A model generated the notes under the pieces. The model saw nothing but the letters and a program-made list of their open reading frames with translations, did not search any database and was not told the DNA's origin. The translations under genes were made by a program, and so were the position numbers. 64,000 nt of DNA from Culex pipiens pallens. Its lineage: Eukaryota; Arthropoda; Insecta; Diptera; Culicidae. The stretch spans positions 70,397,025-70,461,024 of the forward strand of contig NC_068938.1 of the NCBI RefSeq assembly GCF_016801865.2, given 5' to 3'. Positions 9,543 through 18,593 of the stretch are shown here, piece after piece (position 1 is the first letter of the stretch; each line of letters opens with the position of its first letter).

Positions 9543-12287
9543 ATCTAGACCAATGTATTATTGAATCGGCAACAATGTAAATCATACATAAAAAGAACCA
9601 ATTTATATCGCATAAACTTATAAAAAATGGTTGCAATGGCCTTAGAGAAGTTTTATAGAATTTCGCAAAAAAAAAACATTTTTTATTATTTTCTACTTTT
9701 TGATTTGCGTGAAACTATGTCCATCGATTGCTTATGTCCAAATAATCCATTTTGCATCATTAGTTTCTTCATACAAGCCTACATTAAAATTTGAGGAATG
9801 TCAATAGAAAAATGCTATGAAAACATTCGAATACCGAGGAGGGTTTTTTTATCGATTTGGTGTCTTCAGCAAAGTTGTAGGTTATGATTTCGAGTATTCA
9901 AAAAAAATAAAATATTGTTTTTGATTTGTTTCATCTTGAAAAGTGAACACTCTTTCATTAAGTAGTAACAAATTCAAAGATAATTGTATTTTTGTTGCAC
10001 CTTCAAAATGATAAAAAAATCGAAAAAAAAACAATAAAAAAAAGGCCAGATTGATAACCAAATTTAACCAAAACATGCAAAACAATCAACCAAAATTGCT
10101 TGTTTTTCTTTGTTGGAATACGATAGGCTCGATAAGTTTCCGATTTCCTTCGACAGCGCGCACCGTACACACATCATGATGAGTTTGTCTACGCAACACT
10201 TGGGGTTGAATTTCACAGAGCCTGCTTGTTGAACGAAGGCTCTGTTGAAGAAAACAACAATTTTGTCAAAAGTTGCAACATTGAATAAAAATGATAAAAT
10301 TAATCAGACCATAACAAAATGTAACCTTTTCGTTTTCCAAAGTTTAATAATCCAAATGTATTTCGTTACGGCCTTCCCAAACGTTAATCCTTCCATTTTT
10401 CCATACGTGTGCCCCCTCATCTGTTTGCACACGCACACTTGGCTGCCACGTTCAAGGGGGGAAAACTCGGAAAACTCGCCCGAAAATGAGACAGCTCAGA
10501 CCGGCCAGATTAGGATGAGTTATTGGTTCCTTCTTTCAACACTAGAAAAGCCGAAAACGAGATGAGATGAAATGTGGTCTCGTGCGTATGTGTGTGTGTG
10601 TGGCTGTTAGTGTGTTAATGGATACAAACACTAGGGTGTGGGCATAAACGTTTTCTTTCGTGTGTGTGTTTGATGCTTAAGTCTTGTTTGATGTATTGTT
10701 ATGAGAATTGGTGACCTGGGTGGAATTTTGAGCAGCTTTCGGCGTGCGAAGCGTCTTCGAGTCTCCAGCTGATTTTGGCCTTGAGATTAGTTGAACTTGG
10801 CGTGATTCTAGTTGAGATTCTCTCAAGGCTTTACCGGAGAAATGGCTTGATTATAGAAAGAAAGATTCATGACATTTATTGTTTCAATTTGTATGATGAC
10901 TTAAGACTTAAAATTTTCTAGATGTTTACGTGTTTTGTGTTTTAGAATGATGTATATTTGAGTTTGAATGAAACTCTATGTAAAAAACTATTTTACATCT
11001 TTAAATGTAAGGGCTCGTCATACCTAATTGTTTGTAAACATTTCCTTCAATTCGAATTGGATTTTATGATCGAAGTTGTAGGCAAAAGCGTTTCCAGACC
11101 TTGATGGTGGGGTGAGAATATGGATGATTAAAAAATTACGATGTTCGTGGACACCCTTTTCTACAATCAGAATTTTGTTTGAGGTTGGTGGTTGTAGGTT
11201 AAGGTGAGAACAACTTAGAAAAAAATGCAAGAAATGCAACTTTTGTGGTGTGTGGATAGAGTTTTTTTTATTGGAAGCCATGATTTTTAGAAAACAATCA
11301 TGCTTTTATAAAATTTTCTAAAACAGATTTTTTTTATTTTGTATATTAAATTTTGGAAATTAAAATGTACCTAATTTGAAATCAAAACGAAAAAAGTACT
11401 TAAATTTTGATAATTTGCGCCGTTTTCAAGTTATAGCCATGTAAGGGATAATTTTACTTAAAAATAAGTATATTTTTGAACTTTAGAAATAGTGTCCATG
11501 AATTCCAATTCAGAAAATGTCAAAGAACGGAGAAAATTATCCAAATTTTCATTGGGAACCGGACAACTAGTTCCTGAGATAAAAAAAAAATAAAGGAGGG
11601 AATTGAGAAAAAGTGGTTAATGCAACAGATGATGCGGAATTATATTTTTTTCAGAATGATAATGAAAATAATTTCCCAATTGCAAATAAAATGTCTGTGT
11701 TTAAAAAGAATACAATTGTCTGTCCACTTAAACATGTAAAAAAAATACGACTGTTGAAAATCGATTTCAAGTGTCCAAAAAATTTGAATAATATTTCAGT
11801 TTACCTTCTATTTAAAACTTTGCCGAAGACACCAATTCTATTAACCATGAATGAAGACTTATATGGAAGAATGGAAATAGCTTATTTGGCCATCGAGAAG
11901 TCAGCATAACTGTTTTGGGTCAACCATAAAAAAACAAAATATTTTTTTCTTGCGGATTGGATGATTTGGGGAAATTGCTCTTTTTCTAAAAAGTACTCAA
12001 AATCTGGGAAATGTGAAATTTGGTCTAAAAAAAATTAAACCATTAATTCAAATCTCTCCGTAGTTCATGAAAGCAATATCGTATTGTTCTCTAATTTTGA
12101 TTTTGTAAGAAGTTTAGCGCCTACCAGCGATGGAAGAATCATCATCAAAAAAATCTGTTGACGCTCATCAAGAGAAAAAATCGGAAGGGAACTTGGCTCT
12201 CCTCTCTCCCGCACGAAAGATCGGTAAAAGAAATCTAAAAAAATCGTCATCTTGATTATTCAGCGAAATATCTATTTCACTACTCAA
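9543..12287. other. Non-coding DNA, mixed old repeats and a unique island
   Basis: No supported gene. The phrase GATTTGGTGTCTTCAGCAAAGTTGTAGG at 9855-9882 (shown as family positions, see findings) and its reverse near 11815-11835 belong to a mosquito repeat vocabulary. About 10,120-10,800 looks unique and less AT-rich, with CACAC/GTGTG runs. ORFs at 10245-10565 and 11613-11909 lack codon bias or recognisable domains. Confidence 0.4.
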
Positions 12288-12490
12288 CTTGCAGGTGTAA
12301 CGGCACATGTCGAAAAATGACCTGTCACTTTTTGGCAATGTTTGCAAACAAATCAAAATAGATAACTTTCCTAACAAGAAAAATCACAAAAAATCTTCAA
12401 CAGATTGATTTTATTCGAGAAGTTCGGAAGCGATTTTCTTTTGTGTATTTCGCCTCCTCTCTCTTTCGCGGGTGAATAATGTTCGCATCC
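12288..12490 (+). repeat. Dispersed repeat, copy 1 (copy 2 at 62255-62465)
   Basis: It shares with 62255-62465 the blocks TGTCGAAAAATGACCTGTCA, CAGATTGATTTTATT, GGAGCGATTTTCTTTTG (here GGAAGCGATTTTCTTTTG) and CCTCCTCTCTCTTTCGCGGGTGAA in the same orientation and spacing. No coding potential was seen. Ends are not resolved. Confidence 0.7.
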
Positions 12491-12813
12491 CTGGTGCCTA
12501 CCTTTTCCAAAAATATGACAAGAAATATCTGAAAATTACTTTGTTATCTTTTCCAGTTTTGATCACTTTGAACGAAAGGTTTTCAGCCTATTTCTATTAT
12601 CGGCCTATCAGCACTTTGACCATGAATTGCAGCATTCATAAAGTGTTTTTGACTGTTCCAAAGTAATAAATAGCTTAAATAAAAGTGAGCAAGCAACTCT
12701 CCATTGTTGATACATCTGAAAATGTTGATTTAATAGCGGAAAACGGCAAAGTGATGAGAATTGGTCGAACGGCTTAGAGTTATTAAAATGGGTATATTTC
12801 CCCTACGTCGTTT

Positions 12814-12836
12814 ATTAAATCGTTAAGAGCAATGAT
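12814..12836. repeat. 23-bp direct repeat, left copy (probable target duplication)
   Basis: This 23-bp sequence, beginning ATTAAATCGTTAAGAGC, is repeated exactly at 13837-13859. The two copies border a 1000-bp insertion. Confidence 0.8.
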
Positions 12837-13836
12837 GTATGTATGTATGTATGTATGATCCCCATTCCCGCAGGCAACTTGGTCCCGAAACACATGTGAG
12901 CGCTAGGTGAACAATTCGATCATCTTTTACTCCGTAATCTGTACACCCACGTGCATAAGTTTTTTTGCACGAATTTTGGTGCTACAAATACCGACGCATA
13001 GATCAAAATGGTTACCCTCTTCCCTCCCCAAGCGCCGGAAATTTGTAGCGGGTGTAGGGACACTTTGCATAGACGCCCTTGCTCCCATCACGTCACTGAG
13101 GGTATGGAGCGACGAGAAATTAATAAGCATGCCCCCCTAGTCGAACCTTCATTAGAGAAGCAGGCAATCCACAACTCACAGCGAACGACCAAGGGAACAC
13201 CCTACCGCGTATATAATAAGGTTGGCGTGGTTGTCTTCAATGAATTGTCAATATGTTTGTGTAAATGCATGTGTTTTTGTATTAAAATGGAAAGGTCTCA
13301 CCAAACATCAGTGTCTTCACATAGATTTCAGATTTGAGACGAGCTTCAAAATGTTCATCTTGAAGTCATGGTTGATTCAAATCTTCATTCTTGAGTTGCT
13401 TTACTTCTCCGCCCGCGATTCCTGATATTTTCCCGCGATCCATCCGAGATATTCTTCTCAGTCGGCTCCATGTAACTACTTGTGCACTTGGCCAGCTTCC
13501 GCTGGGCCTCCACAGATGATTGAGACTTGATGGCTATCGGCACCCGGCCCACATCTGGCATAAAACTGCCCGTAACGCGAATGTAGGTATTCACGCGGAT
13601 GATGGTCTTCTTCTTGAACACACGCGGACACTTCCTTCTCCAGCACAGATAAACCATTTTCCTACCTCGTCTCCTGACGCGCACCGAGATTATGACCAAA
13701 CACAAACCATACGAACTAATTCGTCAGAAATTAAATTTTAATTTCACTTAAAGTTACAAAAAAGGAAAACTCCATGAAAATGACAGGAGCAGAAAAATTT
13801 GCGTCCGACCTGCCGCGCAGCTACTTCGATCCCCTC
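12837..13836 (-). mobile_element. Retroelement-like 1-kb insertion with (ATAC)n tail
   Basis: The segment is exactly 1000 bp between perfect 23-bp direct repeats. On the minus strand it begins GAGGGGATCGAAGTAGC and ends in five ATAC units (plus strand 12837-12856, GTAT x5). A short tandem tail plus a long, non-fixed target duplication is the signature of target-primed reverse transcription, as in RTE-like elements and the SINEs they mobilise. It has no reverse transcriptase, so it is non-autonomous or a 5'-truncated or internally deleted copy. Its GC content is higher than the flanks. I cannot name the family. Confidence 0.7.
13385..13657 (-). CDS. Unrecognised 90-aa ORF inside the 1-kb retroelement
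   Basis: An ATG-started frame of 90 codons begins MVYLCWRRKCPRVFKKK and is basic (rich in Arg and Lys), with a hydrophilic C-terminus. I do not recognise any domain, and it lacks endonuclease or reverse transcriptase motifs. Codon third positions in the first two-thirds are GC-rich compared with the neighbouring AT-rich DNA, which suggests past or present coding. It could be a small ORF1-like protein of the element, a fragment of a host gene carried by retrotransposition, or a chance frame. It begins about 180 nt from the 5' end of the insertion on the same strand, where a first ORF would be expected. Confidence 0.35.
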   Translation of the reverse strand: MVYLCWRRKCPRVFKKKTIIRVNTYIRVTGSFMPDVGRVPIAIKSQSSVEAQRKLAKCTSSYMEPTEKNISDGSRENIRNRGRRSKATQE

Positions 13837-13859
13837 ATTAAATCGTTAAGAGCAATGAT
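13837..13859. repeat. 23-bp direct repeat, right copy
   Basis: Exact second copy of 12814-12836, next to the presumed 5' end of the minus-strand insertion. Confidence 0.8.
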
Positions 13860-14039
13860 ACTGTCAAATTTTTAAGGTTTAAGAATTGCATACAAGTGGA
13901 CATTTTCATACAAATGGTAGTTATAAGTATTTAAGGCATCATTGTTCTAGAATTAATTAAACTTGCTTAAATGATTTCTTCATTTGACAAGCATGTTATA
14001 TATGATCATGAAGTGCTAAACTCCGCACTGCAGCAGTGT

Positions 14040-14500
14040 CCTATCGTCCCACAGTGGATCCAGGTGTGACAAAAATCAAAAAATGAAAGTTAAATTTCAG
14101 TATTGTTACTATTTTTCTATTTTTTCTCATACCTTCAAAAACACTTTCCCAAATTTTGAGCAAGATTGGATGGAATTTGAATTTTTGGCGGCTTTGAGAG
14201 TGCAGACATTTTTGTTATTTCTAGTAGCTGAAACTTCAAAATTCGCAAAAAATATTTTTTCTTAAAACTTGCATAACTCAGCCAATTTTCAACCAAATTT
14301 GATTCTTCTGGCTGCATTTGAAAGGTATTTAAAAGTTGTTAAATTTACTGTTCTTGGAGTTTGAATTGACCCCTCCTCCCTTTTTAGCTATTCAACCGAA
14401 AGAAAATATTAACTATTTTCAAATTTTTTTCGAATTTCAGCCCTTCAGAAACAATTTTGTACGGGTGTGACCAAAGTCTCGTATGCAGTTTCTATCATGA
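14040..14500 (+). repeat. Dispersed repeat, copy 1 (copy 2 at 15098-15500)
   Basis: It matches 15098-15500 in the same orientation at roughly 70 percent. Shared landmarks are CACAGTGGA.CCAGG.GTGACAAAAAT, TTCAAAAACACTT, AAACTTG.. TAACTCAGCCA and GGTTGCATT/GGCTGCATTT followed by GAAAGGTA. A related terminus occurs inverted near 22875-22910 (GTCACACCCTT ... GGTTCCACTGTGCG). This suggests a DNA transposon family whose ends read CGCACAGTGGAACC. No ORF. Confidence 0.6.
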
Positions 14501-15035
14501 AATTTAATGTACTTTCAGACTGTGTATAGCAAATCTTGCTCATACTTGCTCGAAAGGTCAAAATATGCATGTTTCTAAAAAAAGTCAAAGTGGATCTACT
14601 CTACTCTATTCACGAATCGGATCAAAAAGTCAGATATAGCAATCACCTTATGATTTTTCTTCATATTCAAGAATTCAACAAATGTACTAAAATAATATTG
14701 CATTTTGAATTGATTAGTGTACCTGAATACTACCCAACCCACCTCCCCCATCCCCCCCCCCCCCTTCTAATCTTTTTTTATGAATTGGTTAAATATTCCT
14801 CTTGGAATGCCTTACTTTCTATCGTAAAATTTCACAAGTGCATGTTTGTTATCTTGTGACCAGTCTGCTTTGAAAACATAAGACGTGTCACAAGATAGTA
14901 CACAAGCTACGATGTGTATATACGTGGAGAATTATTGGAACAAAGTGATGCGGGCAGAGATAAAATTATTAGTTAAGGAGCAATTGAAAACATTTTAAGG
15001 ATGGGTGATGGGTGAGATACAGTCATACATAATTG
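14501..15035. other. AT-rich non-coding DNA with a poly-C run
   Basis: No gene seen. A homopolymer-like C run lies at about 14750-14763. Confidence 0.5.
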
Positions 15036-15049
15036 TTAAAATTTGTATG

Positions 15050-15093
15050 ACTCAATCTCACCCCCTGACCCAATGTCACCCCTGACGCCGCAC
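15050..15093 (+). repeat. Terminal fragment of the CAGGGGTGACATTGGG repeat family
   Basis: The plus strand ends ...GACCCAATGTCACCCCTG here, identical in its final 18 bp to the right arm of the palindrome at 45463-45572 and similar to 31166-31196. It is probably the end of an old hAT-like non-autonomous element. Confidence 0.5.
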
Positions 15094-15097
15094 AGTG

Positions 15098-15500
15098 GAA
15101 CCAGGCGTGACAAAAATAAAAAAAATGAAAATTTTATTTTCGATGATTTATTCTTTTTCTGATTTTTCAAAAACACTTCCCCAAAATTTGAGCAATATTG
15201 GATGAAATTTGAATTTGTGATGACTTGGAGAGTGTAGACATTTTTGGGTTTTCTACTAACCAAACCTTCAAAATGCACTAATATATTTTTTTTCTTAAAA
15301 CTTGTGTAACTCAGCCAGTTTTTAATCAAATTGAGTGATTCTGGTTGCATTAGAAAGGTAATTGAAAGTAGGTTATTCCACTTTATGTGATATTTTGAAT
15401 GACCCCTCCCCCTCCTTCTTGCTCGAAGGGTCAAATTTGACATGTTTCTATAAAGAGTCAAAAGTCGATATTTTCTGTTATATTCATGAGTTGACGTCAA
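15098..15500 (+). repeat. Dispersed repeat, copy 2 of 14040-14500
   Basis: Same family as 14040-14500, about 1.05 kb downstream in direct orientation, with the start GCACAGTGGAACCAGGCGTGACAAAAA(T). The two copies could have arisen by tandem duplication or separate insertions. Confidence 0.6.
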
Positions 15501-15522
15501 AATACATTAATCATATTATATA

Positions 15523-15927
15523 CTAACTTTTGTTGGTCGTCGCACGTAAGTGATTAGCTTTTCTGCGTTTAGATCGAGGGCCACTCTCATCATAATCTTT
15601 TGGTGGACACCCACGTTTTTTGGAGGTGGAATCTTGCGATGATGCAGGTTTTTCAAACACCAAAAATCCGTCCAACCATTCTGCATTTTTGGCCTCAAAT
15701 CTTTCCTTCAGTCTATTTGATTTGTTCCACAGCACGTGAATTTTTTTTATAAATTTGTTGATGGAATCTTCATCTGCTTGGTTTGTGCATTCCAAGTGAC
15801 CAGAAATGTAGGTCCGTATAGCTTTACACTTGTCTGAGGTAGTCTTGCAGGTGTACGCTTTGGCAAGGATGTCTTTTCTTTTTATTTGTATTCCTAGTAT
15901 ATTATAGAAGAAACATATTAATATCCA
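15523..15927 (-). pseudogene. Exon-like coding fragment with KKRGCPPKDYDESGPRSKRRK motif region
   Basis: A minus-strand frame stays open for about 130 codons, from roughly 15927 to a stop at 15523. It lacks a convincing ATG, so it looks like a terminal exon or a gene fragment. The C-terminal part contains GCPPKDYDESGPRSKRRKA. From memory this resembles the pattern GRPPK-x-FEE-S-x-R-SKRRK-T found near the middle of uncharacterised multi-copy arthropod proteins, many tied to transposons. Upstream it has a Cys/Lys-rich stretch (YTCKTTSDKCKAIRTYISGH). A candidate splice acceptor (TACTAG) lies near 15903. The rest of the protein is absent from this window, so I treat it as a partial copy. Function unknown. 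Confidence 0.4.
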
Positions 15928-16341
15928 TTAAAAATTGACTAAATAATCAGACTACTTTGCGCCGGAGACGTCATTTCCAACGAAAACTGAGTTAGAACGA
16001 GAGCACTTTTAACACGACCGATTAATAAACACGAAGAAAGACTTTGTTTACATATCCATTTATGTAAAAGCATCACCTAGCGTTAAATAGCATAAACATT
16101 AAACGAGAAAAGCCATTTTGTAAAAAAGGTTAGTGATTTAGTTGTTTGCAAATGACTTTAATCCTGAATTATAAAAAGCATAGACATGTTTTAATATTAA
16201 TTTTTCCTGCATTGTTTCTATTTTTTTTTTTAAATCAAAGTTATAATTTATAAAATTTTATACTTAAATGATAAAAATGTACCACCCTAATGTTCTATAA
16301 CTCTTTTTTTCATATGACTATTGTTTCTATTTGGCATCCTC

Positions 16342-16354
16342 AAATAACCTTAAA
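16342..16354. repeat. Target-site duplication, left copy (I-group element)
   Basis: AAATAACCTTAAA here is repeated immediately after the A tract at the other end (about 22685-22697). The first A residues of the right copy merge with the tail, so the length is 12-13 bp. Confidence 0.88.
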
Positions 16355-16946
16355 CATTGCTCCGGCAGAAGTCTCAGCGGTTAGTCGTGTTTTTTTCGCG
16401 GTGTGTTTGGCGCGTTTTTCACGGCGATTCCGAGGCGTGTGCGAGCGGACAAGCCCGTTCCGGTGGTCAGAGAGGCCACAATCTGGTCGTCGTGGACACG
16501 GCGGCGGTGCAGCAGCGGAAGAGGAACGAGTTCCTGCATCCGAGCAGCAGCAGCAGGAGGAGTGAGCAGCAGCGGCCGCGGAGGCAGCTGAGGCGAGAGA
16601 CGGTCGTTGGTCGGTGGAATCGGCCCCGGAGAGTCGACTGCGGTCGGCGGACCAGTTTTCGGCCAGGCCAGGTCGGAGACAACCCCGTTGTTTACGTGGC
16701 TGGCAGCAGGCAGCACAACAACAACAACAAGCGCGCGCAAACGAGCTTCCCGCGCATCCCGCTGCGGGCGGCAGCCAGTGCGGCTAGTTCGGCGGTGAGT
16801 GCGAAAGGCGAGTTTTTTGTTTGCTTTTAGTTTTTTTTTTTTTCTCATAGTTTTTTTTTCCTGTTAGATTTTTTTTTCTCATTTCTTCTGCGTTATTTTA
16901 GTCTTATTTTTGGTTTGATTAGTTTTCTTCCGTTTTTTCCTCAATC
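16355..16946 (+). promoter_or_regulatory. 5' UTR and presumed internal promoter of the I-group element
   Basis: This 592-nt GC-rich leader contains CAG and CAACAA runs and ends with T-rich tracts before the ORF1 ATG at 16947. Elements of this type transcribe from an internal polymerase II promoter near their first base; the start CATT is compatible. Several overlapping open frames on both strands (16357-16848) are explained by GC richness and lack support as genes. Confidence 0.55.
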
Positions 16947-18593
16947 ATGGATCCGATCGAGTCGGAACACGAGGAATCTGATTTCGATTCATCCATTGAT
17001 GGTGACGAGGACGTGGAAATGAAGGACTCTGTCTCGGGAGTTCCTTCAAACACCACCAACAGGGACCACTTCCTGAAGGATAAGGATGCTGACGGTAAAG
17101 GGGGATCCACGGACGGGTCTAAGAGGAAGAAGCGAAAGCGTCCTAAATCAGATCCGAATCCGGTTCCCCCTCAACCACCGATTCCTCCCTTGACTCCAGA
17201 CCCGATTCCCCCCTTGACTCCAAACCCAATTCCTTCTCCCAATCCAGATCCAATTCCTCCTAAAACACCGGTGCCGAATCCGGATCCAAATCCCCCACCG
17301 CTCCTGAATCCTCATTCCCAAAAACCGATTCCTCGTCCTCGTCAGTATCAAGAGGGATCGCAAACGGAATGGGTGGTCTTCTTCCGGCCCAAACAGAAGC
17401 CGTTAAACTTTGTACAGATCACCAAGGATTTGCAGAAGCACTATCCTGGGGTGGTCGAATGTACCAAGCTGAACAAGAGCAAGCTCCGCGTGATCGTGAA
17501 CTCCGCGGTGCAAGCTAATCAGATCGTAACTGATCTGCGGTTCAGCATTGAGTACCGTGTTTGGATTCCGGCCCACAAAGTCGAAATCGACGGCGTGGTG
17601 ACCGATGACAGTCTGTCGCTTGTCGACCTCTCAAGGGCGGTGGGACGCTTCAAGAATCCTAAACTTCCAGCTGTGGAGGTACTCGAGTGCCGGCAACTGG
17701 GCAACGTCACCACCGAGGGTGGCCAGAAGAAGTTCATTCCTTCTGCCTCGTTCCGGGTGACTTTTGCAGGGTCAGCTCTGCCGGACTACATTGAGCTGTA
17801 CAAGCTTCGGCTTCCAGTTCGATTGTACGTTCCGCGAGTGATGAGCTGCGAAAACTGCCAGCAGTTGGGACACACCAAGACCTACTGCAGCAACAAGAGC
17901 AAGTGCTCAAAGTGCGCCGGCCCCCACAAGGACGTGGATTGCCAAAAGCAGGCTGAAAAATGCCTGCTTTGTGGCGGGGAACCGCACAAAACTCGACAGT
18001 GCCCAAAGTACAAGGAGCGCGAGGACAAGATGAAGCGATCCTTGAGGGAACGCTCCAAGAAGTCCTTCGCGGAAATCCTGAGTCAGGTGACCCACCCCAA
18101 TCGCTTCGCTCCTTTGGCGGACGAAGATTCGGGGGACGAAGATTCCGATGTGGAGGTCCTCTTCCAGAGAGACGAAGAAAGTGACTCTTCCGGGCCAAAC
18201 CCGAAGCGCAACAAGGCTTCCAAGTCCAGGAAAGCCGCTGGCGGCAAGGGTAAGGAAAGTGACTCGTTGAACTTCGAGGAGGATTTTCCTTTCGGTCCGT
18301 CGGGTAAGCCCGCTCCGAAGCCGGCACCGAAGCCGGCACCGATTCCTCTCAAGCCGCTGAAGCCCGTTCCCAAGCTGCCAAAGATCCCCCTAAAAACGGT
18401 TCCTCAACCGAATCCGATCACCGATGCCTTCAAAGGAGTCCTTCCTTTTTCCACAATCGTGGAATGGCTGTGCTCTTTTGTGAGTGAACCGACGCGTTTA
18501 ATCATAAAGCGGTTTGAGCCTCTCGCTAGACACATCGGGAAACAGCTTGCTAGCACGACGCCCCTCTTGTCGTTCATTTCCTTTGATGGGTAA
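16947..18593 (+). CDS. I-group ORF1: gag-like protein with three zinc knuckles
   Basis: This 548-aa protein is expected to bind element RNA in the retrotransposition particle. It has an acidic start (MDPIESEHEESDFDSS), a basic patch KRKKRKRPK near residue 55-65 that may be nuclear targeting, and a Pro-rich repeat region about 70-130 (PPLTPDPIPP type). An RRM-like/PRE_C2HC stretch follows at about 140-290. Three knuckles come next: CENCQQLGHTKTYC (301-314), CSKCAGPHKDVDC (320-332) and CLLCGGEPHKTRQC (339-352). The tail is acidic, then rich in KPAP and KP repeats. The ATG at 16947 is the first in frame after the T-rich leader. The stop TAA overlaps the ORF2 start ATGGGTAA. The frame is intact. 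Confidence 0.9.
   Translation: MDPIESEHEESDFDSSIDGDEDVEMKDSVSGVPSNTTNRDHFLKDKDADGKGGSTDGSKRKKRKRPKSDPNPVPPQPPIPPLTPDPIPPLTPNPIPSPNPDPIPPKTPVPNPDPNPPPLLNPHSQKPIPRPRQYQEGSQTEWVVFFRPKQKPLNFVQITKDLQKHYPGVVECTKLNKSKLRVIVNSAVQANQIVTDLRFSIEYRVWIPAHKVEIDGVVTDDSLSLVDLSRAVGRFKNPKLPAVEVLECRQLGNVTTEGGQKKFIPSASFRVTFAGSALPDYIELYKLRLPVRLYVPRVMSCENCQQLGHTKTYCSNKSKCSKCAGPHKDVDCQKQAEKCLLCGGEPHKTRQCPKYKEREDKMKRSLRERSKKSFAEILSQVTHPNRFAPLADEDSGDEDSDVEVLFQRDEESDSSGPNPKRNKASKSRKAAGGKGKESDSLNFEEDFPFGPSGKPAPKPAPKPAPIPLKPLKPVPKLPKIPLKTVPQPNPITDAFKGVLPFSTIVEWLCSFVSEPTRLIIKRFEPLARHIGKQLASTTPLLSFISFDG

Noticed and set aside
16357..16848. Overlapping 155-157 aa ORFs on both strands in the I-group 5' UTR
   Set aside because: GC-rich leader sequence keeps several frames open; none has an ORF1-like domain, and the real ORF1 starts at 16947.
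17734..18373. 201-aa and 96-aa minus-strand ORFs inside I-group ORF1
   Set aside because: They are antisense shadows of a GC-rich coding sequence.
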